From: Gambelia wislizenii | Lineage: Eukaryota > Chordata > Lepidosauria > Squamata > Crotaphytidae | NCBI GenBank assembly: GCA_030847615.1 | Contig: JAUMIR010000002.1 | Coordinates: forward strand, 117,064,309 to 117,128,308 | Direction: 5' to 3' | Length of the DNA stretch: 64,000 nt | Part shown: positions 33,271 through 45,540 of the stretch, piece after piece | How positions within the stretch are numbered: the first letter of the stretch is position 1 | Layout: every line of letters starts with the position of its first letter | Program-made: the position numbers and the translations under genes | Notes under the pieces: model-generated | What the model was told of the DNA's origin: nothing | Seen by the model: the letters and a program-made list of their open reading frames with translations, nothing else | Database searches by the model: none

Positions 33271-33606
33271 ATTGAATGTCTTCTTATTCTTATTCTTATT
33301 ATTTAAAAAGTTACATATTTACATACACTTATTCATATAAATACATGAAAATGTAGGATTACATTGCATCATGTAAACATATTTTTTAACAATAAAACCA
33401 CACATTTTATATTTCTCATTGCATTCCTTTAAATGCCTTACTACCTAATTAGTTTATTTTACTTTCATTAACACCAAAAATTTGACTCTTTCCCTTGTCT
33501 CACAATCCTATACTTAAAGTTATTTTTGGTTATAATTACCCTGTTAATCTCAATAAAACCAATTCTATTTTGGTGTGACAAACTAAAATTTATACCAATA
33601 GGAGGT

Positions 33607-36600
33607 TTATCTTTTATCTTTCAATATTTTTAAAACTGCTTCCCAATCATCTTCAATCTTATCTATCGACTTATTCTTTAATCTGGCTGTAAGCCTATCA
33701 GATTCTAAAGCTTCATAAAGATTTCCCAACCATTCTTCTATGGTTGGAACCCTTTCCTCTTTCCAATATTTTGCGTATAATATCCTTGCGGTGGTAACCA
33801 TATATAGTAAGATCTTCTTCGTTCCAGTTTCCACCTCTCTTCCTATCCTGTCAACCATATTTAACAAATAAATTTCCGGGTTTAGACCATAGTCAGTACT
33901 CAAAATATCTCTTATCTTTATATGCACTCTCTTCCAGTATACTCTTGCAGATTTACATCTCCACCATGGACAGTAGAAAGTGCCCTCGGATTTTCCACAC
34001 TTCCAGCATTCAGTCTTACCAGTTTTATACATTTTATGCAACTTGACAGGTGTTAGATACCATTGATAAAACATTTTGTAATAATTTTCTTTCATTTTGA
34101 CATTCAGTGTAAATTTTTGTGTAATCTCCCATGATTTTTCCCATCTTTCAGTCTCAATCACCTGTCCTAAATCTTTCACCTACCGAATCATGGTTTCTTT
34201 TACTATTTCATCTTCCAATTCTCTATCCAACAAAATTTTATAATATTTAGCAACCTGATGTTCACTCTTACCAAAAATTATCTTATCAATTTCATTGTAT
34301 TCTCCCTGGAAGCCCTCAAATTTTAAATCCATTTTATATCTTTCATGTATTTGTTTGTATAAAAACTAACTTACAATGTAACCTTCCTCTTTCAATTCCT
34401 CTTGGGATTTGATTGCTATTTGTGCTTGAGTTACATTTATAAGAATCTGTTGGTAAGTAATCCAATCTTGATCTACTAGTTTCGATATACCAAAAAAAGC
34501 TTCCTGAGATGACACCCATATCAGGATTTTTTGATTAAAAAAAATTTGTCAAGTCCTCCCAAACTTTAAGGAGTGCTTTTCTAATATAATGATGGGTAAA
34601 GATTTTATTACCCTTCTTTTTATTATATATTAAATACGCATGCCAGCCATAAAATATATCATGCCCTTCTAAATCTAATAATTTCTTATCGTCCAAACAT
34701 ATCCATGGTTCTAACCATGTAAGCACACTTGCTTGATAATATTTTAATAAATCTGGCAAAGCGCAACCTCCTCTTTCTTTTCTATCAGTTAGCAATTTAT
34801 ACTTAATTCTTGCTTTCTTACCCATCCAGATATAACCAAGTAGTTCTTTTCTCCAAATACTGAAGCAGTTATTATTTATTATAATTGGTAAGTTCTGGAA
34901 GAGGAACATAAATTTAGGTAAGACCATCATTTTCACAGATGCAGTCTTACCTAAAAAAGACAGATTTAATCTAGACCACTTAGCTAGATCTTTTTTTTTA
35001 TCTCCTTCCATATGGAAGCATAGTTATTTTCGAAAAGGTCTGCGTTTCTTTTAGTCAACCATATACCTAAATATTTGATTTTTTTCCCTCAATTTTAAAT
35101 CCTGTTTTCTTTCTTATCCTTTCTTCTTCTTGGTCTTTGATATTCTTCATCAAAACGACCGTCTTCTCATTGTTTATTTTAAATCCTGATACTGCCGCAA
35201 AATCTTCTAATATATTTTTAAATTCATCAAGCTGGTCCACAGGATCTTCCAACATCACCACCATGTCGTTGGCAAATGCTTTGATCTTAAATTCAGTACC
35301 CTTTATCCTAGTGCCTTTTAGCTTTCTGTTTCTTCTAATATTGTTGATTAAGATTTCAATTACCGTAAGGAACAATAAGGTTGACAGCGGGCAACCTTGT
35401 CTAGTCCCCTTGGTAATCTTAATTTTCTTGGCCTTTTCCCCATTCACCAACACATAAGCAGCCTGTTCTTCATAAATCCTGTCAATCCATGATCTAAACT
35501 TATATCCTATATTCATCTTTTCCAATACCTTCTTCAAAAACATCCAGCTCACATTATCAAATTCCTTTTCGTCATCTAAAAAAAATAATGCCACTTTCTT
35601 CTCATTATGTTTATCATAGTACTCTAATAAATCTAACACCGTCCTTATATTAGTTCTCATAAATCTTCTTGGGAAGAAACCATTTTGATCCACATGAATT
35701 ATTTGACTCAAGATATTTTAAAATCTATCTGCAAGAATAGATACAAAAATCTTATAATCTGTGTTTAACAATGAGATAGGTCTATAATTAGTGGGATCTT
35801 TTCTATCTTTCCTTTCTTTTGGTATTACCGTGATATTACTTTCCTCCCACGAGTCAGATATACCCTCTTTTTAAATGGCATTATTTTTTTTTGTAGAGGT
35901 AATAATAGAACATCTTTTAATTCTTTATAATATCTTGCAGTGAAACCGTCTGTTCCAGGGGTTTTATCTAATTTCAACTTCTTAATTGCCTCATTTATTT
36001 CTGTTATCATAATGGCTTTATCCAATGTTTCTTTCTGGGATTCTGTCAATTTTATTACTTCTTGATTATCTAAATAGTTCTTAGCCAACCCATCTACATC
36101 CTTATGTGACTAATCCTTGTACAGTTCTTCATATAATTTTTGAAAACTTTCTTTTATTTGGTCTTGCTCCATAGTAATTTTTCCTTTATAATTAATTTCT
36201 GTTATAATTTTGTTTTCCCTATATATTTTTAACCTATATGCCAACCACCTCCCTGGTTTATTGGCCTGTTCAAAATATTTTTGCTTAATCATCTTCAAGG
36301 ACTGCTCCACCTCCATTATATTTAATGATTGAATTTCCTTTTTCAGCAGTTCCATTTCTCTCATAACTTTTTTATTATTTGGATTTTGATTCAGTTGGTT
36401 TTCTATCATTACTAGTTCCTGTAAGAGTTGTTGATTCTTCTCTCTCTGTTTTCGTTTCTTCTCACATGGCTTTTTAAGGAAGTAACCTCTCATTACTGCC
36501 TTACTGGCATCCCAGACCGTACTCATCTTAACCTCTTCAGATATGTTTTCCTTGAAATACTGTTTCAAAGTGTTTTTTTTTGCTTCTTTAATATTTTCTT

Positions 36601-37393
36601 CTTCCTTCAACAAATTATCATTCAATCTCCATTGTATCTGTTTTCTTTTTCATTTAGTGAAAGCAAAACAGCATTATGGTCCGAGATCCATCTAGGTTCA
36701 ATTTCCATAGATTTAATCATTGGTGTGATCCTTTTGGTTACTAGGAACATATCAATCCTGGAAACTGATCTATGAACTTCGGAATCCTTATGTCTCTCTA
36801 TATTTCCACCTCCAAACATCAATGTGAATCCTTTGTGTCTCTCTATATTTCCACCTCCACACATCAATCAATTCCAGTTCTTCTTTCAATTCAAAAAAGA
36901 TTTTGGTAATTTCCCATGATTCTTCCATATGGGCTTATCTGATTTTCTGTCGTTTACTGGGTTCAACACTCCATTCCAATCCCCAAGTAACACCATATTT
37001 TCAAAAGTCAAATCATGTTCAATTATTTCTCTTTTCAACTTATTAAAGAATTTCTCCTGGGCCTGTACTGGAGTGTACACTCCTATCAGCAACACTTTTA
37101 GTCCCTGAATTTTAGTTTCAATCCCAACATATGATCCTTCTTCATCCATCAAAACCAGTTTAGCTTGTATTCTTCTATTAACAAACATAACTACCCCTTT
37201 CTTCTTTTTATCATTAGCTGATACAAAGCATTGTCCCAATCTAGGATTTTTCAAAAATTTCTCATTTTCCCCCCTAATCCTTGGAGGCATATAATATCGA
37301 CCCTTGATTTTTCTAAGTAGTGAAAAAATTGTTTTCTTTTATATTTGGTGTTTAGACTTTTTATATTTTTCAAGAAAGTATTTTTAGATCCAT
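33607..37393 (-). pseudogene. L1 ORF2 (endonuclease and reverse transcriptase), near full length
   Basis: The start ATG at 37393 gives a degraded version of the AP endonuclease N-terminus. Then come NRRIQAKLVLMDEEGSYVG, VLLIGVYTPV and NMVLLGDWNGVLNPVNDRK (37290-36886), followed by VTKRITPMIKSMEIEPRWISDH. The linker is at 36625-36110. The RT reads KTPGTDGFTARYYKELKD (36000), then NGFFPRRFMRTNIRTVLDLLE and KVALFFLDDEKEFDNVSW at motif A, TRQGCPLSTLLF, and KAFANDMVVML where the catalytic YADD has become FAND. The C-terminal Cys-rich segment KTECWKCGKSEGTFYCPWW is present near 34000. The end is at 33607. At least five frame breaks, and the tyrosine and aspartate changes in RT motifs A and C, exclude activity. 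Confidence 0.9.
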
Positions 37394-37499
37394 TTTATCT
37401 TGTTTAATTAAGTTCTATTCCTATATTTATCTTTGATTTCCCTCTTCTTCCATCTCATCCTCTTCCCCTTCACCTTCTGATCCCTCCTGTATTGTCTCA

Positions 37500-38479
37500 T
37501 CCTCATCTGAGTTATCCTCTCTATCTTACCCATCACTCTCATCAGTTGGTTTTGTCATACTCCCCTTTTCCTCTCCTTTCTCTTCATCTCCTTCTGATTC
37601 TTCCCTATTGTATGTTTCTATCTTTTTTCCCATCTCTTTTTCGTCTTTTTGTAGCCCGCTTTCACCCCCTTTTCTTGACTCCTTCTGTTTTTTTATTTTT
37701 ACCTTCCTATCCTTTAATAGCTTCTTACTACATTCCTTAGCTTTCTCGACCGAGTTGATTCTATAACTTTTGTGTTGATACGTAAAGGATACTCCTTCTA
37801 CTCTCTCCAATCTATAGCTAATCTTATTTTCTACCAAAATTTGTGTAAAACAATTATAATCCTGTCTTTTTTTTTTAAAGATTTCAGGTGGAATATCCTA
37901 AAATATTTTCAGTTCTGTTCCTTCTATATATAAATTTTCATTGTAGCTTTTCTGAATATATTGTTCTCGTAAATTTGTTCTTGTAAAACAAACCACAATG
38001 TCCCTCTGAACTTTTTTTTTTCTCTAGCAATACTTGAATTAATCCTAAAATTTTTGTCAATTTGTAAATCAAGCCTTTCTTCAGTTATTTCAATGAATTT
38101 TGCCATTGGGGATATCAATCTTTCCAACAAGTTTTCATTATCCTTTTCCGGTAGCCCCTTGATTTTTATACATTTCTCTCTATGTCTTAAATCATTACTT
38201 AACAATTGATTTTTCTCATATTCTTGATCTTGAGTTAATGAATTTGTTGTTTCCTCTAGGGTCAATGTCTTAGTCTTTATATTTTGTACTTCTTTTTTTA
38301 ACTAAATCAATATCTTCTGTCAATTTACTTAATCTTTTCCCAAAATTTGCCATTTCCTTTTTTAGGTCACTTTTCATCTCAGCTCTTATCTCTTTCATTT
38401 CCTCCCTGATTTCCTGTTGCATTTTTTTCATTTCTGATTTAGTGGTTCCCTCTATAGATGGTCTTCTTTGTAGTACCAA
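37500..38479 (-). pseudogene. L1 ORF1, antisense, frameshifted
   Basis: Reading the minus strand from 38479, the N-terminus is a coiled coil (MKKMQQEIREEMKEIRAEMK, with a Lys/Glu heptad pattern). A frame change near 38270 leads into TLEETTNSLTQDQEYEKNQL and the RRM part HREKCIKIKGLPEKDNENLL, LDLQIDKNFRINSS and RGTLWFVLQEQIYEN. A second frame from 37837 holds the C-terminal domain (NKISYRLERVEGVSFTYQHK, SYRINSVEKAKE) and an acidic/basic tail. It matches the ORF1 at 20598 domain by domain. Confidence 0.85.
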
Positions 38480-38529
38480 TTAAGTTTGTTGTGTTTGTGC
38501 CTCTAGATTTCTTCTGGTACCAGTTGCCA

Positions 38530-40269
38530 TTTTAAATTTAATTCAATAATTATAATCAGAAATATTACGTAAAATTAGAGGAAATTATCTTATTACTAAT
38601 AATATCCCAGTACAATCCAAGTAAATGTTCCACTTTCCACTTTCCCTTTTTCACCTTTTAACTCTACTTTATCTTTTTTCCTCTTTTACCCTCTATCTCT
38701 CCCACACTCCTTCTCCTCTCGCTCCTACAACCTACTCCATCCTTAATAACTCAAAATAGTATAAATAGTAATCTTCTTATAAATCCACTGAAGTGTCTTG
38801 CTACCTTGATTATGAATCTTATCCTAATAGGGCTAATTCTAATAGTTAATATATAAAGCAAAAAAAAAAAAAGGAAAAAAAGAAAAGAAAAAAAGAAAAA
38901 AAATAATTTTTATATATTTATCTAAATTAACTAATTATCTTTATTTTTTATTATTTATCAAATGCCCCTAAATAATCAAATAGTCCAATATATATATATA
39001 TATATATATTTAATTATCTCAATTATCTCATCCAAAATATACCCATGAAATAGATATAGTACCAAATAAAAACCCTTAAACTTCCAAAAGGCCTTTAAGT
39101 CCCCAATTATTCCCTTTTGGTAACTACTAATCCATTAACAAATAACAAAGCAATATATTAACCCCCCAGAGAAAGAATCAAATTATTGCAGCTTATATTA
39201 GATTACCCAATTAATATCCTACAATTTCAAAAATGAACTCGCCTCATGTCCCATTTTTAACAATCTTTAGCCCCGCTTCATATATTACTGTTAACCACTT
39301 TACACTATTTACAGTTACAGATTAGCGGTTCCAGCTTCTCACAACATATACTATTCTAAAGGTCAATCTTTCAATCCTTTTCACCCCTTCTCTACATGGG
39401 GCACCTTTCACCAGTTCAAAACTCCAAACCACACCATCGAAGATCAACACCAGTCAATACCAATCAATACCAGTTTTTTTATTTCTCTCACAGTATGTCT
39501 TTCACTTTTCCCGTGTTTGTTCCTTGCTTGCTCCTAGCTCTAGTCTCCTCATTCCTTTTTTTCTTTACTTCTTTAGCACGACGTTCTAATTTCTTTCACC
39601 TTACTAGCAGTCCAACTCCACGTCTTCCTCTACAACTCTGCAGCTCTGCAGCTCCACGTCAGGTCTTACCACTAACTCTCTCACCCCTCCGTTCTCTGTT
39701 CTCTTTCTCTTTCTTTTACTCTGCGCCACCTTTTACAGCTGATTCTCTCCAAACTCTGTTCACTTTCTCTCCTTTTCTGCTATAGCCAAGCTGCTTAATT
39801 TCCAGGGTCTTCCATTTCTTCCTCCACAACCGTAAATTTATTTCTCCCTCCTTATTCTTTTGTCTCACCTATACCAACCTTGCGTAAAGCTCTTCTTCGT
39901 CCCCAAAATAATATCCATCGGAAACAACTAAATAAACCAAATAAACTCAGTCCTCTGGCTTACTCCAGCTCTTCAAAAGAAATTTTTTAAAATAAAGCTT
40001 GGGCGCTGCTCTGGTCGTTCTTCCCATGACTATTCTGGGTTCTGTTTGTCCTGGCTCTTCAGTCCCCTCAACCGCTTGTAGACTGCGTCGCCCACAAAAA
40101 CCCAGTCCAAAGGGCCAGAACTGAATGCCCGACGAGCCCCAACAGAACGCCTTACCAGACCTTGTTGGTGTTCTATGGTCTAATTCAGAACCCAGATAAC
40201 AGCTGGAGCGAGACACCTTCACTCCTGCTGCTGCTCGCTATGCCGTCACGCCGGAAGTCGCAACTATTC
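38530..40269 (-). promoter_or_regulatory. 5' UTR of the antisense L1
   Basis: On the minus strand this stretch precedes ORF1 and should contain the internal promoter. It opens with GACTTCCGG, an ETS-type site in the same place as in the L1 at 17961. The plus strand is pyrimidine-rich at 39490-39850 and 38640-38720, so the L1 sense strand is purine-rich, as in the other copy. An A-rich tract (38862-38904) and a (TA)n tract (38991-39009) lie inside. No initiator was proven. Confidence 0.55.
38991..39009. repeat. (TA)n microsatellite
   Basis: About nine TA units lie within the L1 5' UTR. Confidence 0.85.
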
Positions 40270-40285
40270 TCACATTGAATGTCTT

Positions 40286-40345
40286 GGAGGTGTTTTATTC
40301 ACAGGGTCGCCAAGAGTTGAGGGCGACTTGAAGGCAGTTAACAAC
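40286..40345 (+). pseudogene. RTE/BovB LINE, last codons and 3' end of the split copy
   Basis: Beyond the L1 and the Penelope-type repeat, the RTE reading continues in frame as CFIHRVAKS then GRLEGS. This is the direct continuation of AVEDRLSW at 33014. The DNA ends GGGTCGCCAAGAGTTGAGGG..GACTTGAAGGCAGTTAACAACAA, the typical BovB/RTE 3' terminus. It ties 31060-33016 and this piece together as one element split by later insertions. Confidence 0.85.
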
Positions 40346-41085
40346 AAATATCAAGAACTGGGTTTATTGGCTATCTCCAGCAAGAGAGCTTTAGGCAAAC
40401 TTGCTTGATTGCACATTACAGCTTGGAAGTGGCTTTTATCCTCAGAAACTCTGTGCCATGAGGTCTCTGCAGTGTTACATCCTAGGGCTGGTGTTTCTTA
40501 ATTTAAATACACCACATCTGATCTAGTCCACCTTAGTGAAAAGTTTTAATAATACAACTTAAATTTCCCTGGACTTGCAGCAAAGGAAATACACGTGCTG
40601 TTGGCTAGAACTCAATACACTTCCCTCTTAGCTAACTCCCTTTTCCAGAGTTCTGATATGGAATGCCTTTCATTCAGTGACAGAAAGTAGGAATGCTTTG
40701 TTGGTGCTAGGCAGCCATTACATACATTTCAAGAACAAGATCAGTGGTTGCCTAGAAACCACCATGTGCTTGCCACAAGAAGCAGTTGACATTGACTCCA
40801 ACGCAGCCATGAATGTGCTGGTGCTGCTCCCACCATCATATATAGACATTTGATCTAGTAAAGGGCTACAATGAAACTCCCCTGTTCTCATTGTTGTTCA
40901 GCATTACCACTATCACAGGTAGCCTTGTGTGGGTCTTCAACATAAATGCCTTTTATTTCAGCCTGCTCCCACAAATGAAGGCTTTTAAAGCACCTCTATG
41001 GAACGCAAGCTATGTTTTCTGTTGGCCCACTAAATTCCAAGCTACCTCTGAAAGGGCAATTCCTTTGAAGACACAACTGAAATAG
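40346..41085. other. Unassigned DNA
   Basis: No gene or repeat family is recognised. Confidence 0.4.
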
Positions 41086-41318
41086 GCATTGTTGTTGTTG
41101 CTGTGTGCCTACAAGTTGTTTCTGACTTGTGGCAACCATATGAGCCTATCACAGGATTTCCTTGGCAAGATTTGCTCAGAGGGGGTTTGCCTTTGCCTTC
41201 CCTTGAAGCTCAGAGAATGTGACTTGCCCAGTGGATTTCCACAGCTGAGCAGAGATTCAACCCCTGGTCTTCAGAATCATAGTCCAGTGCTCAGGCCATT
41301 ACACCATGCTAGATTTAC
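41086..41318 (-). mobile_element. tRNA-headed SINE with RTE-like tail, copy 1
   Basis: Read on the minus strand: a tRNA-like head (GCATGGTGTAATGGCCTGAGC A box; CAGGGGTTGAATCTCTG B box), then a central domain (GGAAATCCACTGGGCAAGTCAC, GGCAAACCCCCTCTGAGCAAA, TTGCCAAGGAAATCC), and the tail AAGTCAGAAACAACTTGTAGGCACACAGCAACAACAAC. Such tails are shared with RTE/BovB. The layout fits the Squam-type SINE family. Confidence 0.75.
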
Positions 41319-42019
41319 ACTGATAAAAACAAATCATTTGCTACACACACACAAATAATACCAGACCTAAGTTGAGCAGGTGGAGCACCTCTTATAGCAA
41401 CCATCACATTGTGATGTGTTTTCATCAATAATTCAACTCATTGTACTTTGCTTTCTTCAGAAGACTTTCCTTCCTATAGGCCGCACAAAGATTGTGAAAT
41501 AAAATCTGGTGATTTTAGCAGCACAAACTTTGAGGATGGAAGAAAAGCTCATTGATTGATTCACTAAGTGCTGCAGTTAGTTCCCAACAGGGGGATCTTG
41601 TTTAACATTACTGCTTGCTTTGAATATTATAAATCATTTGACCTTGAAAATAGGATCATCTACTGGGAAGCTCAGGTATCAGACATATGATATTTCAGTC
41701 GTTCTGTCTGCAGGACCTTTCTCAAGTAGAATAAGCAGAGAGAAGAACACATACTATTGGATATATGATCTTATTTCTCTTATGCTTCTTTTCTGAAGAT
41801 ATAGAAAAACATTGGGATAGGATAGAGATCTTACTTTAAGAAAAGACATCAATATGATTGGCAAAAATCCACAGTTGCTGGATATACTGTGCATGCTCCC
41901 CACTTCTAAAATATCTCCTGATGCTGGTTAATACACTCCCACACACATGAGTAATCAGTGAAAATACTCTAAAAGAATCTGCAGCTGACAAGTTCTAATA
42001 GTGTCTACTTGGAAGTAGA
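41319..42019. other. Unassigned DNA
   Basis: No gene or repeat family is recognised. Confidence 0.4.
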
Positions 42020-42323
42020 ATTATAGAATCATAGAGTTGGAAGAGACTACGAGCGTCATCCAATCCAACCCCCTGCCATGCAGGAACACACAATCAAAGC
42101 ACTCCTGAGAGATGGCCATCCAGCCTCCCACCAAAGAGGGAGACTTCACTACACTCCAAACAGTGTACTCCACTGTAAAATAGCTCTTACCATCAGGAAG
42201 TTCTTTCTAAAGTTTAGGTATAATCTCTTTTCCTGTAGTTTGAATCCATTGCTCCACGTCCTTGTCTTGTCTCTGGAATAACAGAGAACAAGGTTGCTCC
42301 ATCCTCAACATGACAACCCTTCA
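42020..42323 (-). mobile_element. CR1 LINE 3' UTR, antisense
   Basis: ATAGAATCATAGAGTTGGAAGAGAC, then CATCCAATCCAACCCCCTGCCATG, then TCTTACCATCAGGAAGTTCTTTCT and CTCTTTTCCTGTAGTTTGAATCC, is the reverse complement of a CR1 3' end, whose 3' terminus is an ATTCTATGAT repeat. It is 5' truncated and non-coding. Confidence 0.85.
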
Positions 42324-42405
42324 TAGAATCATAGAATTGCAGAGTTGGAAGAGACCATGAGGGCCATCCAGTCCAACCCCCTTCCACGCAGGAAAAAAAA
42401 GGTCC
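42324..42405 (-). mobile_element. Second CR1 3' end, antisense, in tandem
   Basis: ATAGAATCATAGAATTGCAGAGTTGG..GAGACCATGAGGGCCATCCAGTCCAACCCCC begins the same 80 bases again, directly after the previous copy. It is either two independent very short CR1 insertions at the same spot or a local duplication. Confidence 0.8.
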
Positions 42406-42600
42406 TGCACTCTCTCTTCCACATGGCCTTCATAACCCCATCTTCCTGCCTGTGCCCTACCCAGTGTGCCTTTTGGTTTCTATTATGTTTTAATTTTTTA
42501 ACATTTTTACTGCAATTCCACAATTACAGTGATACAATGAAATTTTTAAAAAGAAGAAAAGAAATAGAAAAGGAAGCAAAAACATTCTGCTTGGGCATAA

Positions 42601-43222
42601 CAATGGGGTGTCTACACGATGAAAAAAATACGTATGGTGTTCGAAAAATCAATCATGCGTACACATGGCCATTCCAATGCATACGTGTCTTTTGGAAGGG
42701 AGGCTAGTGAATCCCCTGTAAATTACGTAGATTCAGCATTCGGGAGGATTAGCAGATCTCGACCTAAAATCCGTACAGCTGTTCAAATGGTTGATTGTCT
42801 GTACCCCCTGTTCGCACACATATGAACAGGCAGTGTAATCTGATTGGCTGGCCGAGCAGAGGGGGCGGGGTAGCAAGGAGGGGAATTGGGAGAGGCCACC
42901 ATATTGGATTCCCAGCTAAGCGAGAGTCTGGTAAGGCCATGAAATGGAGAATTTTACATTTATTCATGTTTATTTTATATTGTAAATATGGAAAACTGAT
43001 TGTCCGCATAACAGGCACCTTTTTAAATTAAAAAAAAAGTGACGGGAGATTTGAAACTGCCACTTGGCTCGCTCGCTCCAGCCAGCTGGGCAAGGGGGGT
43101 CATACAGAGTTTAGGGGGGGTAAAAAAAATCATGTAGGCAGATCGTATGCATTCGTACAACTGCCTTTTCGTATTTTTTATCCCCCAAACGGATTTTATT
43201 TCAGTCATGTAGACATGCCCTG
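42601..43222. mobile_element. 622-bp hAT-like MITE, copy B
   Basis: The left end (CAATGGGGTGTCTACACGATGA) and the complement of the right end (CAGGGCATGTCTACATGACTGA) form imperfect inverted repeats with the GTCTACA core. That core is also present at the ends of the element at 62189. The inside contains ATTGTCTGTACCCCCTGTTCG, GTGTAATCTGATTGGCTGG and GTTTAGGGGGGG, shared with copy A at 1680. No 8-bp target duplication is evident. No transposase is encoded. Confidence 0.65.
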
Positions 43223-45307
43223 AGTGGGAGGGGGAGAGGAGGAGAATCATGCTGAGTGACACCATGTGACTGCCGGCATATCAGAACTGCAGTGGAAGGG
43301 ACCTATTGCACAGATGGCCATCATGGAAAAGCAGTGATATTGGGAGCCATTGATGGATTTTACCCATCAGTCAAAACTGCACTCCACTAACAAATGGAAT
43401 ACAAAGCAGCAGCAGGAGGGACACAATGCTGTGTGATAAAGAACAGCCACAGACACTATTATACAACTGCAATCGTACTGTACCAACCTTGTGTGATAAA
43501 ATCCTGGGAAGGGCAGGATTCCTCCTCCTCCTCTCCTGAGTGTGAACTACTTTTGTACTTTGAACTCAGTTTGCACCAACTGAAGTAAGCTGAGGACAAA
43601 GATAGAAAGTAGGAGGAAGGAAGAGAAACTGGGACATTTTAAAAGCAGCTGAAAAAGTTGCTCCTCATAGGACATGGTTTCTGAACCTTTTATCATTTGA
43701 GTTGCTCTACTCTGAACACATTCAGGACAAGTAAGTCAACAAGGCTGCTGGTTGGTAAGGCTAATGCACACCATGGTGGCGGTGTGTGTGTGTAGAGTAA
43801 TTCTTTAAGTGAATTCCATTAATTAATCACACTACATAAAGACAAGCTCCTATTGGTGAATAGGCAAGCTTTCAATATTAAGGGAGTACTCCTTCAGGCA
43901 GGAAGTCAACCACACCAATGACGTGATAGAAAAAAAAATACATTATACAAGTCTTTGCCAAAACCAGAATGATTAAAAGAAAATAATTATGTATAAAGTA
44001 CAGTAGGCCTGGAAGAAAGCCAGAGTCCTTGGCCCCAGGTTTCTAATTTGTACCGAATGAGGAGATATTTGGACCTCAGAATTTTTGGAGTGTGTTAATA
44101 GAAAAGGAACTGGGGTTTTAGTCCTCTATGGGGGACATTCTTTGTACCAAAGCAATCATCATAATCTGCAAAGAAATCAAAAGGACTAAGTAGGGATTTA
44201 GTGAGGTTAGTAATGAAGGGTTCCAGCCACCTTTGCTCCTTATCTGCCTATTCAGTACTTTGAGAGAAGAGAGCTCTGTGTGACAACAGTACCTTTAATA
44301 AGTGCAGGCTTCTGTTCACTGGAAGAGGAAGATTAAAACTAAATTCATACTGTTTCCTGGCAGGCAACAGCAATATTAAGATGTATGCTCCTATTAATAT
44401 CCTAAACCTGTTTACCAGAAAACAAAAAGCTCTTTCACCTCCAATATTGTAAATCTCCTGAAAATATAAAAAAGTACTTTGTGACCTAAAATCAGCAAAT
44501 AGACTCCCAAGTACTGTATATTGACCACTGAATCTGTTAATACATTTATTTGCTCATTTAGTCAAACTTTGATCCATGATACAACAATAATACATTGCAA
44601 ACCATCTAGACTTCTATTTCAGTAAGGCGCAGAATTAGCTCAGTAGTGAGGGCAAGGCAATTTCAAAAGGCAGTGAAATATAAAACTGAGCAGACAATTC
44701 TCCCAACAGTTGCCAGCATTGTAATTTTAATTATCACTGTGACATGAAAAGAATAAAGAATGCACCTCCATAAACATGCTTGCCAGAAACAAGTGCCCTG
44801 GCACTCTGGCAAAGAGTATGCCCAGCAGCACACAGACTGCCTTCTCCAATTTCTGTGTGAGTTCCAGAGAATTCAGAAGAGGTCTCTTAGATGGCACTGA
44901 GCATTCAGGCATTTGCCTCATGCCTGAGCCCAGCATGAAAGGCCTTCCTTGAACTCTTTGCATATGCCAAAAGAACGAGAGCAGATAGACAGAGCTGGGC
45001 CATCCCTCTCCTATCTACAGTTGCAGGCAGATGCAATGCAAGGAAGCTGAACAATGGGGCAAGTAAAAGGGGCCATCGATCCAGCTGATTAAGGGAGAGG
45101 GGGAAAACCTCCATGCTGAAGCCAACTCATAGAAGGGAAGGAAGGCTCAGCAATCTTAACAAGGTAGCTGAGCAGAAAATATCACCAGATTGCCTGGGGC
45201 ATGGAGTAATTCTTCCTACAATGCATAGTTAAGCTGTATAATTTGCCATCAAAAGATGTGGTGACAGCTATCAGCTTGACAACTTCAAAGGAGGATTATA
45301 TAAAACC
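43223..45307. other. Unassigned DNA
   Basis: Two kilobases with no confident gene. A short GT tract lies at 43781-43792. The short open frames show no domain. Confidence 0.4.
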
Positions 45308-45540
45308 ACAGAGGATAAGAGCCAGAGTAGTGTAGTGGTCTGAGTGTTGGACTAGGACACTGGGAGACTCGGCCATGGAAAACCATTGGGTGACCTCAGG
45401 CAAGTCACATCTTCTCAACATCCCAAGAGGGAGGCAAGGGCAAACCCCCTCTGAATAAATTTTACCAAGAAAACTCACAATTTGCCTTAGGGTCACCCAT
45501 AAATCAGAAATGACTTGAAGGAACACAACAAAAACAACAA
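45308..45540 (+). mobile_element. tRNA-headed SINE with RTE-like tail, copy 2
   Basis: GAGCCAGAGTAGTGTAGTGGTCTGAGTGTTGGACTAGGAC (A box region; the B box has been lost), then GGTGACCTCAGGCAAGTCACA, GGCAAACCCCCTCTGAATAAA, and the tail GGGTCACCCATAAATCAGAAATGACTTGAAGGAACACAACAA. It is the plus-strand partner of the copies at 41086 and 51086. Confidence 0.8.

Larger units (their letters stand above)
33283..40269 (-). mobile_element. Near full-length L1 LINE, antisense, about 7 kb
   Basis: The insertion is bounded by TCATATTGAATGTCTT (33267-33282) and TCACATTGAATGTCTT (40270-40285), 15 of 16 identical. Reading the minus strand, it starts with the 5' end GCGACTTCCGGCGTGACGGC (about 40262), then a 1.7-kb 5' UTR, ORF1 (38479-37500), ORF2 (37393-33607) and a 3' UTR. 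It ends in an A-rich tail with AATAAG units against the duplication. This complete order with both duplications is what target-primed reverse transcription leaves. The ORFs carry disabling stops and shifts, so it is not active. Confidence 0.9.

Noticed and set aside
39396..39785. A 129-codon plus-strand frame rich in Phe/Leu/Ser/Pro
   Set aside because: It is the complement of the purine-rich L1 5' UTR; the apparent hydrophobic protein is a product of pyrimidine-rich DNA.
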